A stretch of 64,000 nucleotides of DNA from assembly GCA_963791885.1 (NCBI GenBank), contig CAWBUL010000004.1, positions 1,054,001 through 1,118,000 on the forward strand, in the 5' to 3' direction. Position 1 is the first letter of the stretch; every line of letters starts with the position of its first letter. This document shows, one piece after another, positions 25,608 through 33,947 of this stretch. Origin of the DNA: CAVSUZ01 sp963791885. GTDB lineage: Bacteria; Pseudomonadota; Alphaproteobacteria; Acetobacterales; Acetobacteraceae. The translations under genes were made by a program, and so were the position numbers. The notes beneath the pieces are model-generated. The model ran no database searches. It was not told the origin of the DNA and saw only the letters and a list, made by a program, of their open reading frames with translations.

Positions 25608-26708
25608 TCACGCTATTGCGGCGTTGATGCCCTCCCATGTATAGCGACGCTTGAGGAAATTCAGGCTATCCGGTCCCAAAAGCTTTCGATACTGCATCTG
25701 GCCGACGACAACTCCGGGTGAAGTTCCGATGGACGCTGCGAAGCGGATCACGGCCATCTTACGTCCGCTAAGATATTCCAAATCTCTTTGCTTAGCGGCT
25801 GGGATAAGCGTTAGGGTGGCGAAGTTGTTGGCCTCACGCTCCCTAACATCGGTAACCGACGTGTCGATGTCCACGAAGGTTCCATCGCCTTGATGAAGAA
25901 GCAAATGTCCGATCTCGTGAAAAAAAGTGAACCAGAAGTGGTCCTCGGATAAATACCGGAAGCTCAATGCCAACATGGCTCTGTCCGGGCGGAGAAAACG
26001 GGTGGCGCCGCTTGCCCGGCATCCCTGCGGAGCTCGCAGCACCACCACGGCGACACCTGACTCTGCGCAGATGGCTTTGACTCTGGGAAGGAACTTCGAT
26101 GGCTCGCGGAGAAGAGTCAATTTCCGGAGTTGCGGGAGGCTGGCCTCTAGCGCATCCTTGTTCCATTTCGCGCAAGGCATCATGGTTGCCTCGATTTCGG
26201 CCTGTCGTAGCCACGCGGATAGAGGGCGGAGACTGGACTCGAATGTTGGTGACGTTCTGAAGGCGACGTCAGCCGCTACTTGCGCATAACGGCGATGCCA
26301 ATCGTCTGGGTCTGTCACGCCAAAGTAAGCGAGACAGGAGCGTAGACAAAGTGACCGCTGAGACGGCTGCTCAATCCAACCGGAGGATATCATCCCAGAC
26401 AGAGGAATGTTCTTCAGCCATGTCTTAGCTGTTTCGGCTGAGACGGTATCGGCGGCCTTGGAAAGGCAGCGTTCGTAGGTGGCTTGGCGCTTCCGCCAAA
26501 ATGCTGACGTGCCGCCCACGACCTCGGCTAGCCCGTTAGCCAGATCGTCATCGATAGCCGCCAAGCCTGGGGTCTCGCGTACCCTCTCTCGGCTGCAACC
26601 CAACCGTCCTGCCAACTCACCTGCAGACAGGCCGCCTCGGTCCATCAATGCGATTAAGGTTTCTCCTGGGTGGGAGAACCAGTCGGGCTCGAAGGCTCCC
26701 TCAGTCAT
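25608..26708 (-). CDS. HTH domain plus ImmA/IrrE metallopeptidase, probable antitoxin/regulator
   Basis: A 366-residue protein. Residues 14-60 form an XRE-like helix-turn-helix (GETLIALMDRGGLSAGELAGRLGCSRERV). From about 205 comes an ImmA/IrrE-type domain with the zinc-metalloprotease motif HEIGHLLLH at about 264-272 and the downstream glutamate in REREANNFA. Such proteins cleave or bind repressors and often pair with RelE/HigB-type toxins. It overlaps the toxin-like gene at 26701-27030 by eight bases, the usual toxin-first order of HigBA systems. It is convergent with the pyrophosphorylase-like gene and may belong to the same island without sharing its pathway. Confidence 0.85.
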   Translation of the reverse strand: MTEGAFEPDWFSHPGETLIALMDRGGLSAGELAGRLGCSRERVRETPGLAAIDDDLANGLAEVVGGTSAFWRKRQATYERCLSKAADTVSAETAKTWLKNIPLSGMISSGWIEQPSQRSLCLRSCLAYFGVTDPDDWHRRYAQVAADVAFRTSPTFESSLRPLSAWLRQAEIEATMMPCAKWNKDALEASLPQLRKLTLLREPSKFLPRVKAICAESGVAVVVLRAPQGCRASGATRFLRPDRAMLALSFRYLSEDHFWFTFFHEIGHLLLHQGDGTFVDIDTSVTDVREREANNFATLTLIPAAKQRDLEYLSGRKMAVIRFAASIGTSPGVVVGQMQYRKLLGPDSLNFLKRRYTWEGINAAIA

Positions 26709-27030
26709 CGGTCCCTCCGATCATCTCAATTCGGAATCTCGTGACCTTACTCCAATCCGTAGTGCCGGTCCTCGTTCGAGGCACCCTCACATGTCCGGCC
26801 GTCAGCGCCATCTGGACGTTCTCGGCCAGGCGCAATGCCCACTGATGAGGCGACAGTTCAAGAAGCTCTCCTTCGCATAACGCTGCAAACTCAGCCGCAG
26901 TGTCGCATGCGTCCATGTCCGCGAGGCGACGTTCCAGCTCTAAGGCGGCCAACTCTCCCACCTCGGCCACGGCACGGGCGCGCTGTTCGCAGATATCCCT
27001 GATGCGATCGGTCAGATAAGCGAAATCCAA
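26701..27030 (-). CDS. RelE/HigB-like toxin
   Basis: A 109-residue protein whose pattern fits HigB-like RelE-superfamily toxins (ribosome-dependent mRNA interferases): LTDRIRDICEQRARAVAEVG, the helical LERRLADMDACDTAAEF, LSPHQWALRLAENVQMAL, and the C-terminal TDWSKVTRFRIEMIG. No ATG is available; the best start is TTG at 27030, since an in-frame TAA lies about 20 bases upstream. The IS5 element ends only about 20 bases upstream of this start (27056), so the native promoter has been displaced. It overlaps the HTH/IrrE gene by eight bases. Confidence 0.68.
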   Translation of the reverse strand: MDFAYLTDRIRDICEQRARAVAEVGELAALELERRLADMDACDTAAEFAALCEGELLELSPHQWALRLAENVQMALTAGHVRVPRTRTGTTDWSKVTRFRIEMIGGTDD

Positions 27031-27055
27031 CCGGCAACTCAGCAGCCGTTAAGTA

Positions 27056-28617
27056 GTCGTCCGTGAAGAACCCTGATCGGGTTGCGTGACCGACGTACAC
27101 GGTCAGGATCGAACTGCTCGCAGAGCCGGTTCGCCCGAGAGAGCGAGCAAGAACCAACGCAAAAGCACCGCCAGCCAGGCCAGCAGCAACCGGAAGTTGT
27201 ACCCAACTGCGGCCAGCACCGCATTAACCGCATCGCCGGCTGGTTTGGCGAGATAGTTGCGGCCCATGCGATGCTCGGCCTTGAGATGACCGATCACCGG
27301 CTCGACCGCAGCTCTCCGTCGCAGCGCCCGCTTGATGGTCTGCGTGACGCCACGCTTCTGTCCCGCGGTGAACACCCGCAGCCCAGGCGCGCTCGGTGCA
27401 TTGTGACCGCGATAGCCCGCATCAGCGATCACCTGTGTCAGTGAGACGCCGATCTGCTGCGTGATTGCCGGAATGACGCTCGCCAGCGTGTGCCCGTCAT
27501 AGGGGTTGCCCGGCAGTGCCGCGACATGCGCGACGAACTGCCCGCCTTTGGACCGGTTCAGCGTGGTCGCCACCGAGACCTTGACGCCAAATTCGTATGG
27601 CCGATGCGCCTTGCCCTTGCCGATACACGCCACTTCCGGTGCGTGCAGGCTGTAGATCTTCGGACCGCGCTGACGCTGCTTCTGTGATCGCACCTGGCTG
27701 GCGAGGGAGAGCAGCCGGGCGAAGATCGCGCGCAGTTCGGCATTGCCGGCGATCTTGCGCACGATATCGCGGATCACCCGGCCCAGTTGGGTGCGCAGCG
27801 TCCGCAGCATTCGGTTGGCGCGCTTGAACTGCTTGGCATGCGCATAGCGCTGATGGCGGATCAGCGCGATCTTGCCGAGCCTTGTGTAGGACTGGCGCAA
27901 TCTGACGCCGTGTCTGTGTGCCAGCCGTACCAGCAGCTCGCGCGCGCGGTGCAGCAGCTTCGCATCGGTCGGGAAGGCGATCGCTTTGGGCTGCACCGTC
28001 GTGTCCACGATAACGCGGGTGAAGTCTGCGGGCTTGGCGGCGCCCATCCGGGTAGCGGCATGCAGGCTCTCCTGCAACAGCGCCTTCAGCTTCTCTTCCC
28101 CCATGCGCTGGCGCCAACGGGTCAGCGAGGAGCGATCGAATGGCAGGCGATGGCAGAAAAACGCCTCACCGCACAGCCGCTGATAATACGGGTTCTCCAG
28201 CCAGCGTTCGCACAGCGCCTCATCGGAGAGGCTGTGCATGTGCTTGATGATGGCGAGACCGGCCATCAGACGTGTCGGCAGCGGCGGTCGTCCGGGCGTG
28301 TCGGTGTAGCTCGCGCCGAGCCGGTCTTCGAGGAACCGCCAGTCGATGGTGGCGGCGAGCTTCGAGAGCGGATGGTGCAGGTCGACGATCTGATCGAGCC
28401 GTGAGCGCAGCAGATCGCGCTGACCGCTGTCACGCCGTTCCCTGGGACGCATCGGTGTTGCTCCGTGCCGGATTGGGCAGAGCGAATCACACCCGCTCGC
28501 GTCGGCGCAATTTGCAAGCAATCGCGGTTCGCCGCGCCGATTTCTGGCAAATGCGGTTATTTGCGCGGGGCGGAAAGACGTTGCCGCTCAATGGGTTCCG
28601 AATAGTTCACGGACGAC
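27056..28617 (-). mobile_element. IS5-family insertion sequence
   Basis: About 1562 bp. The ends share the inverted repeat GTCGTCCGTGAA (27056 onward, and its complement ending at 28617). A TAAGTA direct repeat flanks it (27050-27055 and 28618-28623); because the repeat and the element ends share bases, the true duplication could be four bases. One transposase gene lies inside. It sits immediately upstream of the HigB-like gene. Confidence 0.85.
27103..28452 (-). CDS. IS5-family transposase
   Basis: A 449-residue DDE transposase starting MRPRERRDSGQRDLLRSRLD; the ORF can extend to 28521 but that part does not look protein-like. The N-terminal DUF772-like region is LPTRLMAGLAIIKHMHSLSDEALCERW. 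The catalytic residues are expected in VIVDTTVQPKAIAFP, VIADAGYRGH and AAVEPVIGHLKAEHRMGRNYL. The frame is intact and the inverted ends are preserved, so the element may still be active. Confidence 0.9.
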   Translation of the reverse strand: MRPRERRDSGQRDLLRSRLDQIVDLHHPLSKLAATIDWRFLEDRLGASYTDTPGRPPLPTRLMAGLAIIKHMHSLSDEALCERWLENPYYQRLCGEAFFCHRLPFDRSSLTRWRQRMGEEKLKALLQESLHAATRMGAAKPADFTRVIVDTTVQPKAIAFPTDAKLLHRARELLVRLAHRHGVRLRQSYTRLGKIALIRHQRYAHAKQFKRANRMLRTLRTQLGRVIRDIVRKIAGNAELRAIFARLLSLASQVRSQKQRQRGPKIYSLHAPEVACIGKGKAHRPYEFGVKVSVATTLNRSKGGQFVAHVAALPGNPYDGHTLASVIPAITQQIGVSLTQVIADAGYRGHNAPSAPGLRVFTAGQKRGVTQTIKRALRRRAAVEPVIGHLKAEHRMGRNYLAKPAGDAVNAVLAAVGYNFRLLLAWLAVLLRWFLLALSGEPALRAVRS

Positions 28618-28623
28618 TAAGTA

Positions 28624-28959
28624 TGCTTCCCTTAACCTGAGTTCCGATCCGGCACCACAGCTAAGGGCCACTCCGCGAGAAGAAACATCAATCCCTGCTG
28701 CGCAGAATGCTCCAAGTTCCACAAACTCTTGGGAGTCGATTTTCTACCGGTGCGGTTCTCGGACAAACTAATCGAGCTTCGGTTTGCCACATATCAATCC
28801 TGGTCTGAGAATGTACGCGCTCTGTCGAGTAGACAGTGATCAGGTAAAGCCGCAGGAGGAAGTGTTCCTGCACGGGCAGGGGCAAGGCAGGCCACGGAAG
28901 GGCTGGTATGTGGGCCACACAACGGTGGCGCCGGGATTGGCACTGCAGAAAGCTGAAAC
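28624..28959. other. Intergenic region, nothing recognised
   Basis: About 336 bases between the IS5 element and the GMC dehydrogenase stop. A 74-codon plus-strand ORF runs from 28784 into the antisense of the dehydrogenase gene; it has no ribosome site and no recognisable content. No repeat, RNA or terminator stands out. Confidence 0.4.
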
Positions 28960-30576
28960 TCAATCAAACAGCGTCGCCAAGCGCTGCTTCATCGTGTCGG
29001 CGATGTAGAGCGCCACCGCCTGGATCGTGGATGTCGGGTTCACGCCGCCTGACGTGACCCACACGCTGCCATCGACAATGAACAGGTTCTTCACGTCGTG
29101 GCTGCGGCCCCAGGCGTTCACCACCGAGCGTTCCGGATCATCGCCCATACGCGCGGTACCGAGCAGGTGGCCGGGGCTGTTGAGGATGGTGCGCGAGGCA
29201 TGGATGGAGGTGGCGCCGGCGGCGGTCAGGATGTCCTCGGCGCGCGCAATGCCATGGTCCATCATGCGCCGCGTGTTCTCGCTAACCTTGTACTCGATGC
29301 GCGGCGCGGGAATGCCGTGACTGTCCTTCAGTTTGGGGTCGAGCGTGACGCGGTTGTGCTCCTCCGGCAGGTCCTCACAGGCGATACCGATGCGCAGCCG
29401 ATGCTCGAACAGCTGGCGGAAGATGCGGTGGTGGTCTTTGCCCCACGGCAGACGTCCGGTGGCGAGGCCGTCGATGGCCTGGGACACCGGGCCGGTGCCG
29501 CGGGCGAATTGCAGCGTGTAGCCGCGCACGAAGTCGCGAGACGGATCGGTTTCGTAGAACTGCTTGCTCCACATCACCGTCAGCGGGCCACGCATGCCGT
29601 CCGTGGTTTCCTCGACATAGCCGGTGACGTGCGGCCAGGGATGCAGCATCAGATTCCTGCCGACGAGGCCGCTGGAATTCGCCAGGCCATTGGGGAAGCG
29701 CGCGGACGCGGAGTTGAGGAGCAGGCGCGGGGTGCCGATGCCGTTGCAGGCGAGGATGACGACCTCGGCCGGCTGGAATTGCTCCTTCCCGTCGGCGTCG
29801 TAGTAGATGGCGCCGGACGCCATGCCATGCTCGTTGGTGGTGATTTCGCGCACGCGGCAGCGCGTGCGCAGCTCCACGCCAGAGCGCAGGGCGAGCGGCC
29901 AATAGGTGATGTCGGTGCTGGCCTTGGCGCCCTGGGCGCAGCCCGGCGTGCAATGGCCGAGATTGATGCAGGGGGCGCGGCCTTCATACTCGGTGGTGGC
30001 GACGGCGACGTCGGACGGCCACCAATGCCAGCCGAGCTTGTTGAGCGCGCGGGCGTAGGTGGTGCCGGTTTTGCCGAGCGGGACGGGGGGCATGGGCGGG
30101 TCGCGCGGGGGCACGCCGGGGTCGCCCGCGAGGCCCGATGTGCCCATCATGCGGTCGTTCTCGGTAAAGAACGGTTCCAGCGTCCAGTAGTCGATCGGCC
30201 AGTCGTCGGCCACGCCGTCGAGCGAGCGGACGCGGAAGTCGGATGGGTGCATGCGGGGGAAATGCGCGGTGTAGAGGACGGTGCCGCCGCCGACGCCGTT
30301 GAAGTTGGCGATCTTCATCGGTGAGTTGGCGTCGTTGATCGGATAGTCCGTGTCGCGCCCGCGGTGGTTCGGGCTGATGGCGAAGTCAGTGAAGCGGCGC
30401 GCTTCCCAGTCGCGGAAGTTGGTCGGGAACTCGGTGGGTTTGATCCAGTCGCCCTGCTCCAGGCAGAGGATGCGCATTTTGGTTTCGGCCAGACTCCAGG
30501 CGACGGCGGCGCCGGACGCGCCGGAGCCGATGATCAGGACGTCGACGATGTCGTTGGCGGTTTTGCTGTGGGGCAT
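28960..30576 (-). CDS. GMC family oxidoreductase (membrane-bound sugar/alcohol dehydrogenase type, large subunit)
   Basis: A 538-residue FAD-dependent dehydrogenase. The N-terminal dinucleotide-binding fold is VDVLIIGSGASGAAVAWSLAE; VGGGTVLYTAHFPRM lies near the flavin; the C-terminal GMC_oxred_C region includes HLLGTARMGDDPERSVV and SGGVNPTSTIQAVALYIADTM. It begins one base after the stop of a gluconate-2-dehydrogenase subunit-3-like gene, the arrangement of gluconate/sorbitol/fructose-type dehydrogenases that feed electrons to the respiratory chain. A cytochrome subunit is not seen in this window. The substrate is unknown. Confidence 0.9.
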   Translation of the reverse strand: MPHSKTANDIVDVLIIGSGASGAAVAWSLAETKMRILCLEQGDWIKPTEFPTNFRDWEARRFTDFAISPNHRGRDTDYPINDANSPMKIANFNGVGGGTVLYTAHFPRMHPSDFRVRSLDGVADDWPIDYWTLEPFFTENDRMMGTSGLAGDPGVPPRDPPMPPVPLGKTGTTYARALNKLGWHWWPSDVAVATTEYEGRAPCINLGHCTPGCAQGAKASTDITYWPLALRSGVELRTRCRVREITTNEHGMASGAIYYDADGKEQFQPAEVVILACNGIGTPRLLLNSASARFPNGLANSSGLVGRNLMLHPWPHVTGYVEETTDGMRGPLTVMWSKQFYETDPSRDFVRGYTLQFARGTGPVSQAIDGLATGRLPWGKDHHRIFRQLFEHRLRIGIACEDLPEEHNRVTLDPKLKDSHGIPAPRIEYKVSENTRRMMDHGIARAEDILTAAGATSIHASRTILNSPGHLLGTARMGDDPERSVVNAWGRSHDVKNLFIVDGSVWVTSGGVNPTSTIQAVALYIADTMKQRLATLFD

Positions 30577-30577
30577 G

Positions 30578-31000
30578 TCAGGCGGTCCGGTCGTCGCGCC
30601 AGAAGGGAGCGCGGGTGCGGACGGGGTCGAGGAGGGACCAGTCGCCCTGTTCCACGGTGTGGCCCTTGGGGAAGGGCGCGCGCGGTTCGAGACCGAGGGC
30701 GTGCAGCACGCGGTCGTCGCGGTAGTAGCATTGCAGGATCAGGCGCCCGAGTGTGGCGCCGCTGGCGGTGCCGGAGACGAAGGACGCGATGTCGGCGTCC
30801 TGGCGAAGTGGCGCCAGTTCGGCGAGTGCGGCGCGGATGTTCGCGGCGTCTCGGCCGATCGAGCGGATGATGTCGGCGAGGATGAGCGGATCGTTCGCGC
30901 CGGGGACGCCGTATTCCTCGCTGGGCGGGAGCAGCATGCCGGCGATGCGGTGGAGCGTGTCGGTTTCGGCGGGGGAGAGTCTGTGAGAATTAGGCGCCAT
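30578..31000 (-). CDS. Gluconate 2-dehydrogenase subunit 3 family protein
   Basis: A 140-residue small subunit. LSPAETDTLHRIAGMLLPPSEEYGVPGANDP is the recognisable block of the family, and the C-terminal part (LGRLILQCYYRDDRVLHALGLEPRAPFP) ends with a partner-binding-type tail. No Tat signal is evident at the start MAPNSHRLS (30998-31000), although a longer upstream ORF extends to 31387 with low-quality sequence that was rejected. Such subunits help fold and export the catalytic partner encoded next to it. Confidence 0.85.
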   Translation of the reverse strand: MAPNSHRLSPAETDTLHRIAGMLLPPSEEYGVPGANDPLILADIIRSIGRDAANIRAALAELAPLRQDADIASFVSGTASGATLGRLILQCYYRDDRVLHALGLEPRAPFPKGHTVEQGDWSLLDPVRTRAPFWRDDRTA

Positions 31001-31126
31001 TGATCGATTCTCCACGCGCCCCAGCAGGTTGACAAGCGCCTCGTTCCGGTTCGTCACGTGCGTCTTGTTTCGCGCGCAGCCGCTACACCAACCCTGCGCG
31101 CCAATCGACGCCCTGGAGGTGTGCCC

Positions 31127-31351
31127 ATGTCGGACACGGTCAGCTCGCTTTTGAGAGACATGCTGGTGTGGATCGGTGCGCGTCCGCGCTCCTATGCCGA
31201 GGTGATGGAGGCGTGGCGGACGTCGTGTCCGCGGCTGCCGGTGTGGGAGGAAGCGACGGATCGAGGGCTGGTGGAGCATGCGACGGCGGACGGGCGGATG
31301 ATGATCCGGCTGACACGGGCCGGGGAGGCGTTCCTGCGGGAGCAGGGCTGA
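31127..31351 (+). CDS. Small conserved hypothetical protein
   Basis: A 74-residue protein starting MSDTVSSLLRDMLVWIGARP with a GGAGGTG ribosome site. The sequence (YAEVMEAWRTSCPRLPVWEEA, then a probable beta wing RMMIRLTRAGEAFLREQG) looks like a compact winged-helix-type fold, common as an uncharacterised protein in alphaproteobacteria. The last 13 residues reappear as a fragment at 40889-40930, evidence of a former paralogue. No function can be given. Confidence 0.75.
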   Translation: MSDTVSSLLRDMLVWIGARPRSYAEVMEAWRTSCPRLPVWEEATDRGLVEHATADGRMMIRLTRAGEAFLREQG

Positions 31352-31425
31352 GGCGGTCGCCTTGCCGCACGCGCGGAACTGGTCCAACTCGTTGCGTCGA
31401 TGCCGGGGAACTGTGAGCGTCCGTC

Positions 31426-32037
31426 ATGAGAGTGGCTTCGATTGTTGCCGTCCTGCTCATCGCAGCAGCCAATGCAGTCGCCCTGGCGCCTGCGGGCGAG
31501 GCGATTCGGCCGTACTTGGCGGAGACCAGCGTCGTGCTGGCGGTTCTCGCGTTGGTGGGATTGCTGTTGCAGCGGGGACAACAGGCGGTGCCGCCAAAGG
31601 CTGAGGCCGAGGCGGTTCGGCCGGCTCCGGCACTGGCGGAGGCGAAACGGGCGGACGCCGAGATCGTCAGCTTCCTGGCGATGCTCCAGGAGAAGGGGCG
31701 GCTGGTCGATTTCCTGATGGACGATATCAACGCGTTTGGTGATGCCCAGGTCGGGGCGGCGGCGCGGGTCGTGCACGCTGGTTGCAAGGGGGTTCTACAG
31801 GAACATTTCAGCATTCATCCCGTTCGTGCGGAGCCGGAGGGATCGACGGTGCAGGTTCCGGCGGGGTATTCAGCCGACGCGTATCGGCTGGTCGGCAAGA
31901 TCAGCGGACAAGCGCCGTTCTCGGGCGTACTTGTCCACCGTGGCTGGAAGACCGATACGGTCAGGTTGCCGCAGCTGCTGCGCGTTCCGACCGGCCAGCT
32001 TCCGGCCATTGCTCCGGTGGAAGTGGACCTGAAATAG
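31426..32037 (+). CDS. DUF2760 domain-containing protein
   Basis: A 203-residue protein with two N-terminal hydrophobic segments (residues 1-22 and about 33-50, separated by GEAIRPYLAETS), a charged Ala/Pro-rich linker, and a C-terminal DUF2760 domain (FLAMLQEKGRLVDFLMDDI, AARVVHAGC, FSGVLVHRGWKTDTVRLPQL). The domain is of unknown function and is typically encoded next to Hsp70-like genes, as here, where two follow on the same strand. It probably anchors or assists that pair at the membrane; this is inference. Confidence 0.85.
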   Translation: MRVASIVAVLLIAAANAVALAPAGEAIRPYLAETSVVLAVLALVGLLLQRGQQAVPPKAEAEAVRPAPALAEAKRADAEIVSFLAMLQEKGRLVDFLMDDINAFGDAQVGAAARVVHAGCKGVLQEHFSIHPVRAEPEGSTVQVPAGYSADAYRLVGKISGQAPFSGVLVHRGWKTDTVRLPQLLRVPTGQLPAIAPVEVDLK

Positions 32038-32097
32038 AACGGACACGCTGCTCGGGGCCCAATCATCCGGACTCAGATCATCAGGACGCCACGCTTC

Positions 32098-33933
32098 ATG
32101 GACCCTCGCTTCAGTCTCGGGATCGACCTCGGTACCAGCAACTCCGCGATGGCGGTCACCGATCTCGAGACGGATCGAACGGAGGTTCTGCCGATCACGC
32201 AGATCCTGGCGGTCAATCAGGTGGGCGAGAAGCCGACCCTGCCGTCTGCGCTCTATCTGCCGCATCCGGAGGAGTTTCCGGCAGGGGCGTTCCCGCTGCC
32301 GTGGAACAGTGCGGGGGAGCGGCAGATCGTTGGACAGTTCGCGCGAGATCACGGCGCGCTCGTGCCGGATCGTCTGGTTACGTCGGCCAAATCCTGGCTG
32401 TCGAACCCGCATATCGATCCGAAGCAGCGCACGCTTCCCTGGGGGGCCGATAATGCGGAAGAGAAGCTCTCGCCGTTCGAGTGCTCATGCCGGTATCTGC
32501 AGCATTTGAAAGACGCGTTCCTGTATGCGGTGCACGCGCGGGGCAGCCAGTGGGACATCGCCGATGGGCAGGTGGTGGTGACGGTTCCCGCGTCCTTCGA
32601 CGAGGTCGCGCGAAACCTGACGGCCGAGGCGGCAGAGGAAGCGGGATTTGGCAGCGTCACTTTGCTGGAAGAACCGCAGGCCGCCTTCTACGCGTGGACA
32701 GCGCAGGCGGGGCGGGAATGGCGTGAGTTGGTGGCGCCGGGCGACATCATCCTGGTTTGCGACGTCGGGGGTGGCACGGCGGATTTCAGCCTGATCGCCG
32801 TGACCGATATCGGCGGCAATTTGGATCTGGAGCGCATCAGCGTCGGCGAGCACATCCTGCTCGGTGGCGATAACATTGATCTCGCGCTGTCTTACGCGCT
32901 GCAGGCCCGGCTGGAGGCGGAAGGCAAATCACTCGACTCCTGGCAGTTCCTGGCACTGGTTCACGCCGCGTCCCGTGCAAAGATCAGCTTGTTCGAGGAC
33001 GAAAGCCTCGCGGAAGCACCGATCGCGGTTCCGTCACGCGGATCCAGCCTGTTCGCGAAGACGATCGCCACGGCACTCGACCGGGCTATGCTGTCACAGA
33101 TCGTTCTCGACGGCTTCTTTGCCCGAACTGCGATCGATGATTTGCCGAGGGAGGGACGAAGGACGGGCTTGCAGGAGTTCGGACTGCCGTACGCGGCCGA
33201 TCCGGTGATCAGCAAACATCTGGCGCGCTTTCTGACGCGCAGCCTGCAGAACGTGAAAGCGAGCGACGAACTCGCCGCCCGGGTCGGCGCTCGGATGGGA
33301 GAGCAGGCGCTGATGCCGACGGCGGTGCTGTTCAATGGCGGAGTGTTCAAGGCCGCGCCGATCCGTGCACGCGTGCTCGAACTGCTGGCGTCGTGGAACG
33401 GTGGGCAGGCGGTGAGGGAGCTCAAGGGATTTGAGCCGGATCTTGCTGTCGCGCAGGGCGCCGCCATTTACGGGCGGCACCGCGCCACCGGCAAGGGCAT
33501 GCGCATCAAGGCCGGCGCCGCGCGTTCTTACTACGTCGGTCTGGAGAGCTCGATGCCGGCGATTCCTGGGTTCCGGCCGCCGGTGAAGGCTCTCTGCGTC
33601 GTGCCACAAGGCATGCAGGAGGGAACGGATCTGCTGATCCAGGGCCGCGACTTTGGCCTTGTTACCGGCCAGATGGCGGAGTTTCGATTCTTCTCCTCGG
33701 CTGTGCGGAGCGGCGACACGCCAGGCCAGATCCTTCCCGATGCGGAGCGTGAGCTGGAAGAGACCAGCCTGTTGGAAGTGGAACTTCCGGCGCTTCCCGA
33801 CGTGCCGGCAGGACAGGTCGTGCCTGTGCGGGTCGAGTTTGTCGTCACGGCGCTTGGTACGCTCGAACTCTGGATGAGACACACCAACTCCGACCGGAGA
33901 TGGAAGATCGAGTTCCAGGTCCGTACCGAGTAG
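32098..33933 (+). CDS. Hsp70 family protein (DnaK-like ATPase domain)
   Basis: A 611-residue Hsp70-superfamily protein. The actin-like ATPase core shows phosphate 1 RFSLGIDLGTSNSAMAV, phosphate 2 LVCDVGGGTADFSLIAV and the adenosine-binding region VLFNGGVFKAAPIRARV. The C-terminal part is not a standard DnaK substrate-binding domain. A 14-base gap separates it from a second, longer Hsp70-like gene; with the DUF2760 gene this forms a known three-gene cluster. Co-chaperone genes (DnaJ, GrpE) are not nearby, so it is not the housekeeping DnaK. Confidence 0.9.
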   Translation: MDPRFSLGIDLGTSNSAMAVTDLETDRTEVLPITQILAVNQVGEKPTLPSALYLPHPEEFPAGAFPLPWNSAGERQIVGQFARDHGALVPDRLVTSAKSWLSNPHIDPKQRTLPWGADNAEEKLSPFECSCRYLQHLKDAFLYAVHARGSQWDIADGQVVVTVPASFDEVARNLTAEAAEEAGFGSVTLLEEPQAAFYAWTAQAGREWRELVAPGDIILVCDVGGGTADFSLIAVTDIGGNLDLERISVGEHILLGGDNIDLALSYALQARLEAEGKSLDSWQFLALVHAASRAKISLFEDESLAEAPIAVPSRGSSLFAKTIATALDRAMLSQIVLDGFFARTAIDDLPREGRRTGLQEFGLPYAADPVISKHLARFLTRSLQNVKASDELAARVGARMGEQALMPTAVLFNGGVFKAAPIRARVLELLASWNGGQAVRELKGFEPDLAVAQGAAIYGRHRATGKGMRIKAGAARSYYVGLESSMPAIPGFRPPVKALCVVPQGMQEGTDLLIQGRDFGLVTGQMAEFRFFSSAVRSGDTPGQILPDAERELEETSLLEVELPALPDVPAGQVVPVRVEFVVTALGTLELWMRHTNSDRRWKIEFQVRTE

Positions 33934-33947
33934 ACGCCGCGCGTTCG

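Noticed and set aside
28784..29008. A 74-codon plus-strand ORF next to the IS5 element
   Set aside because: No ribosome site, no family resemblance, and it overlaps the GMC dehydrogenase end on the other strand.
29098..30324. A 408-codon plus-strand ORF opposite the GMC dehydrogenase
   Set aside because: Ala/Gly/Arg-rich shadow of a strongly supported gene on the other strand.
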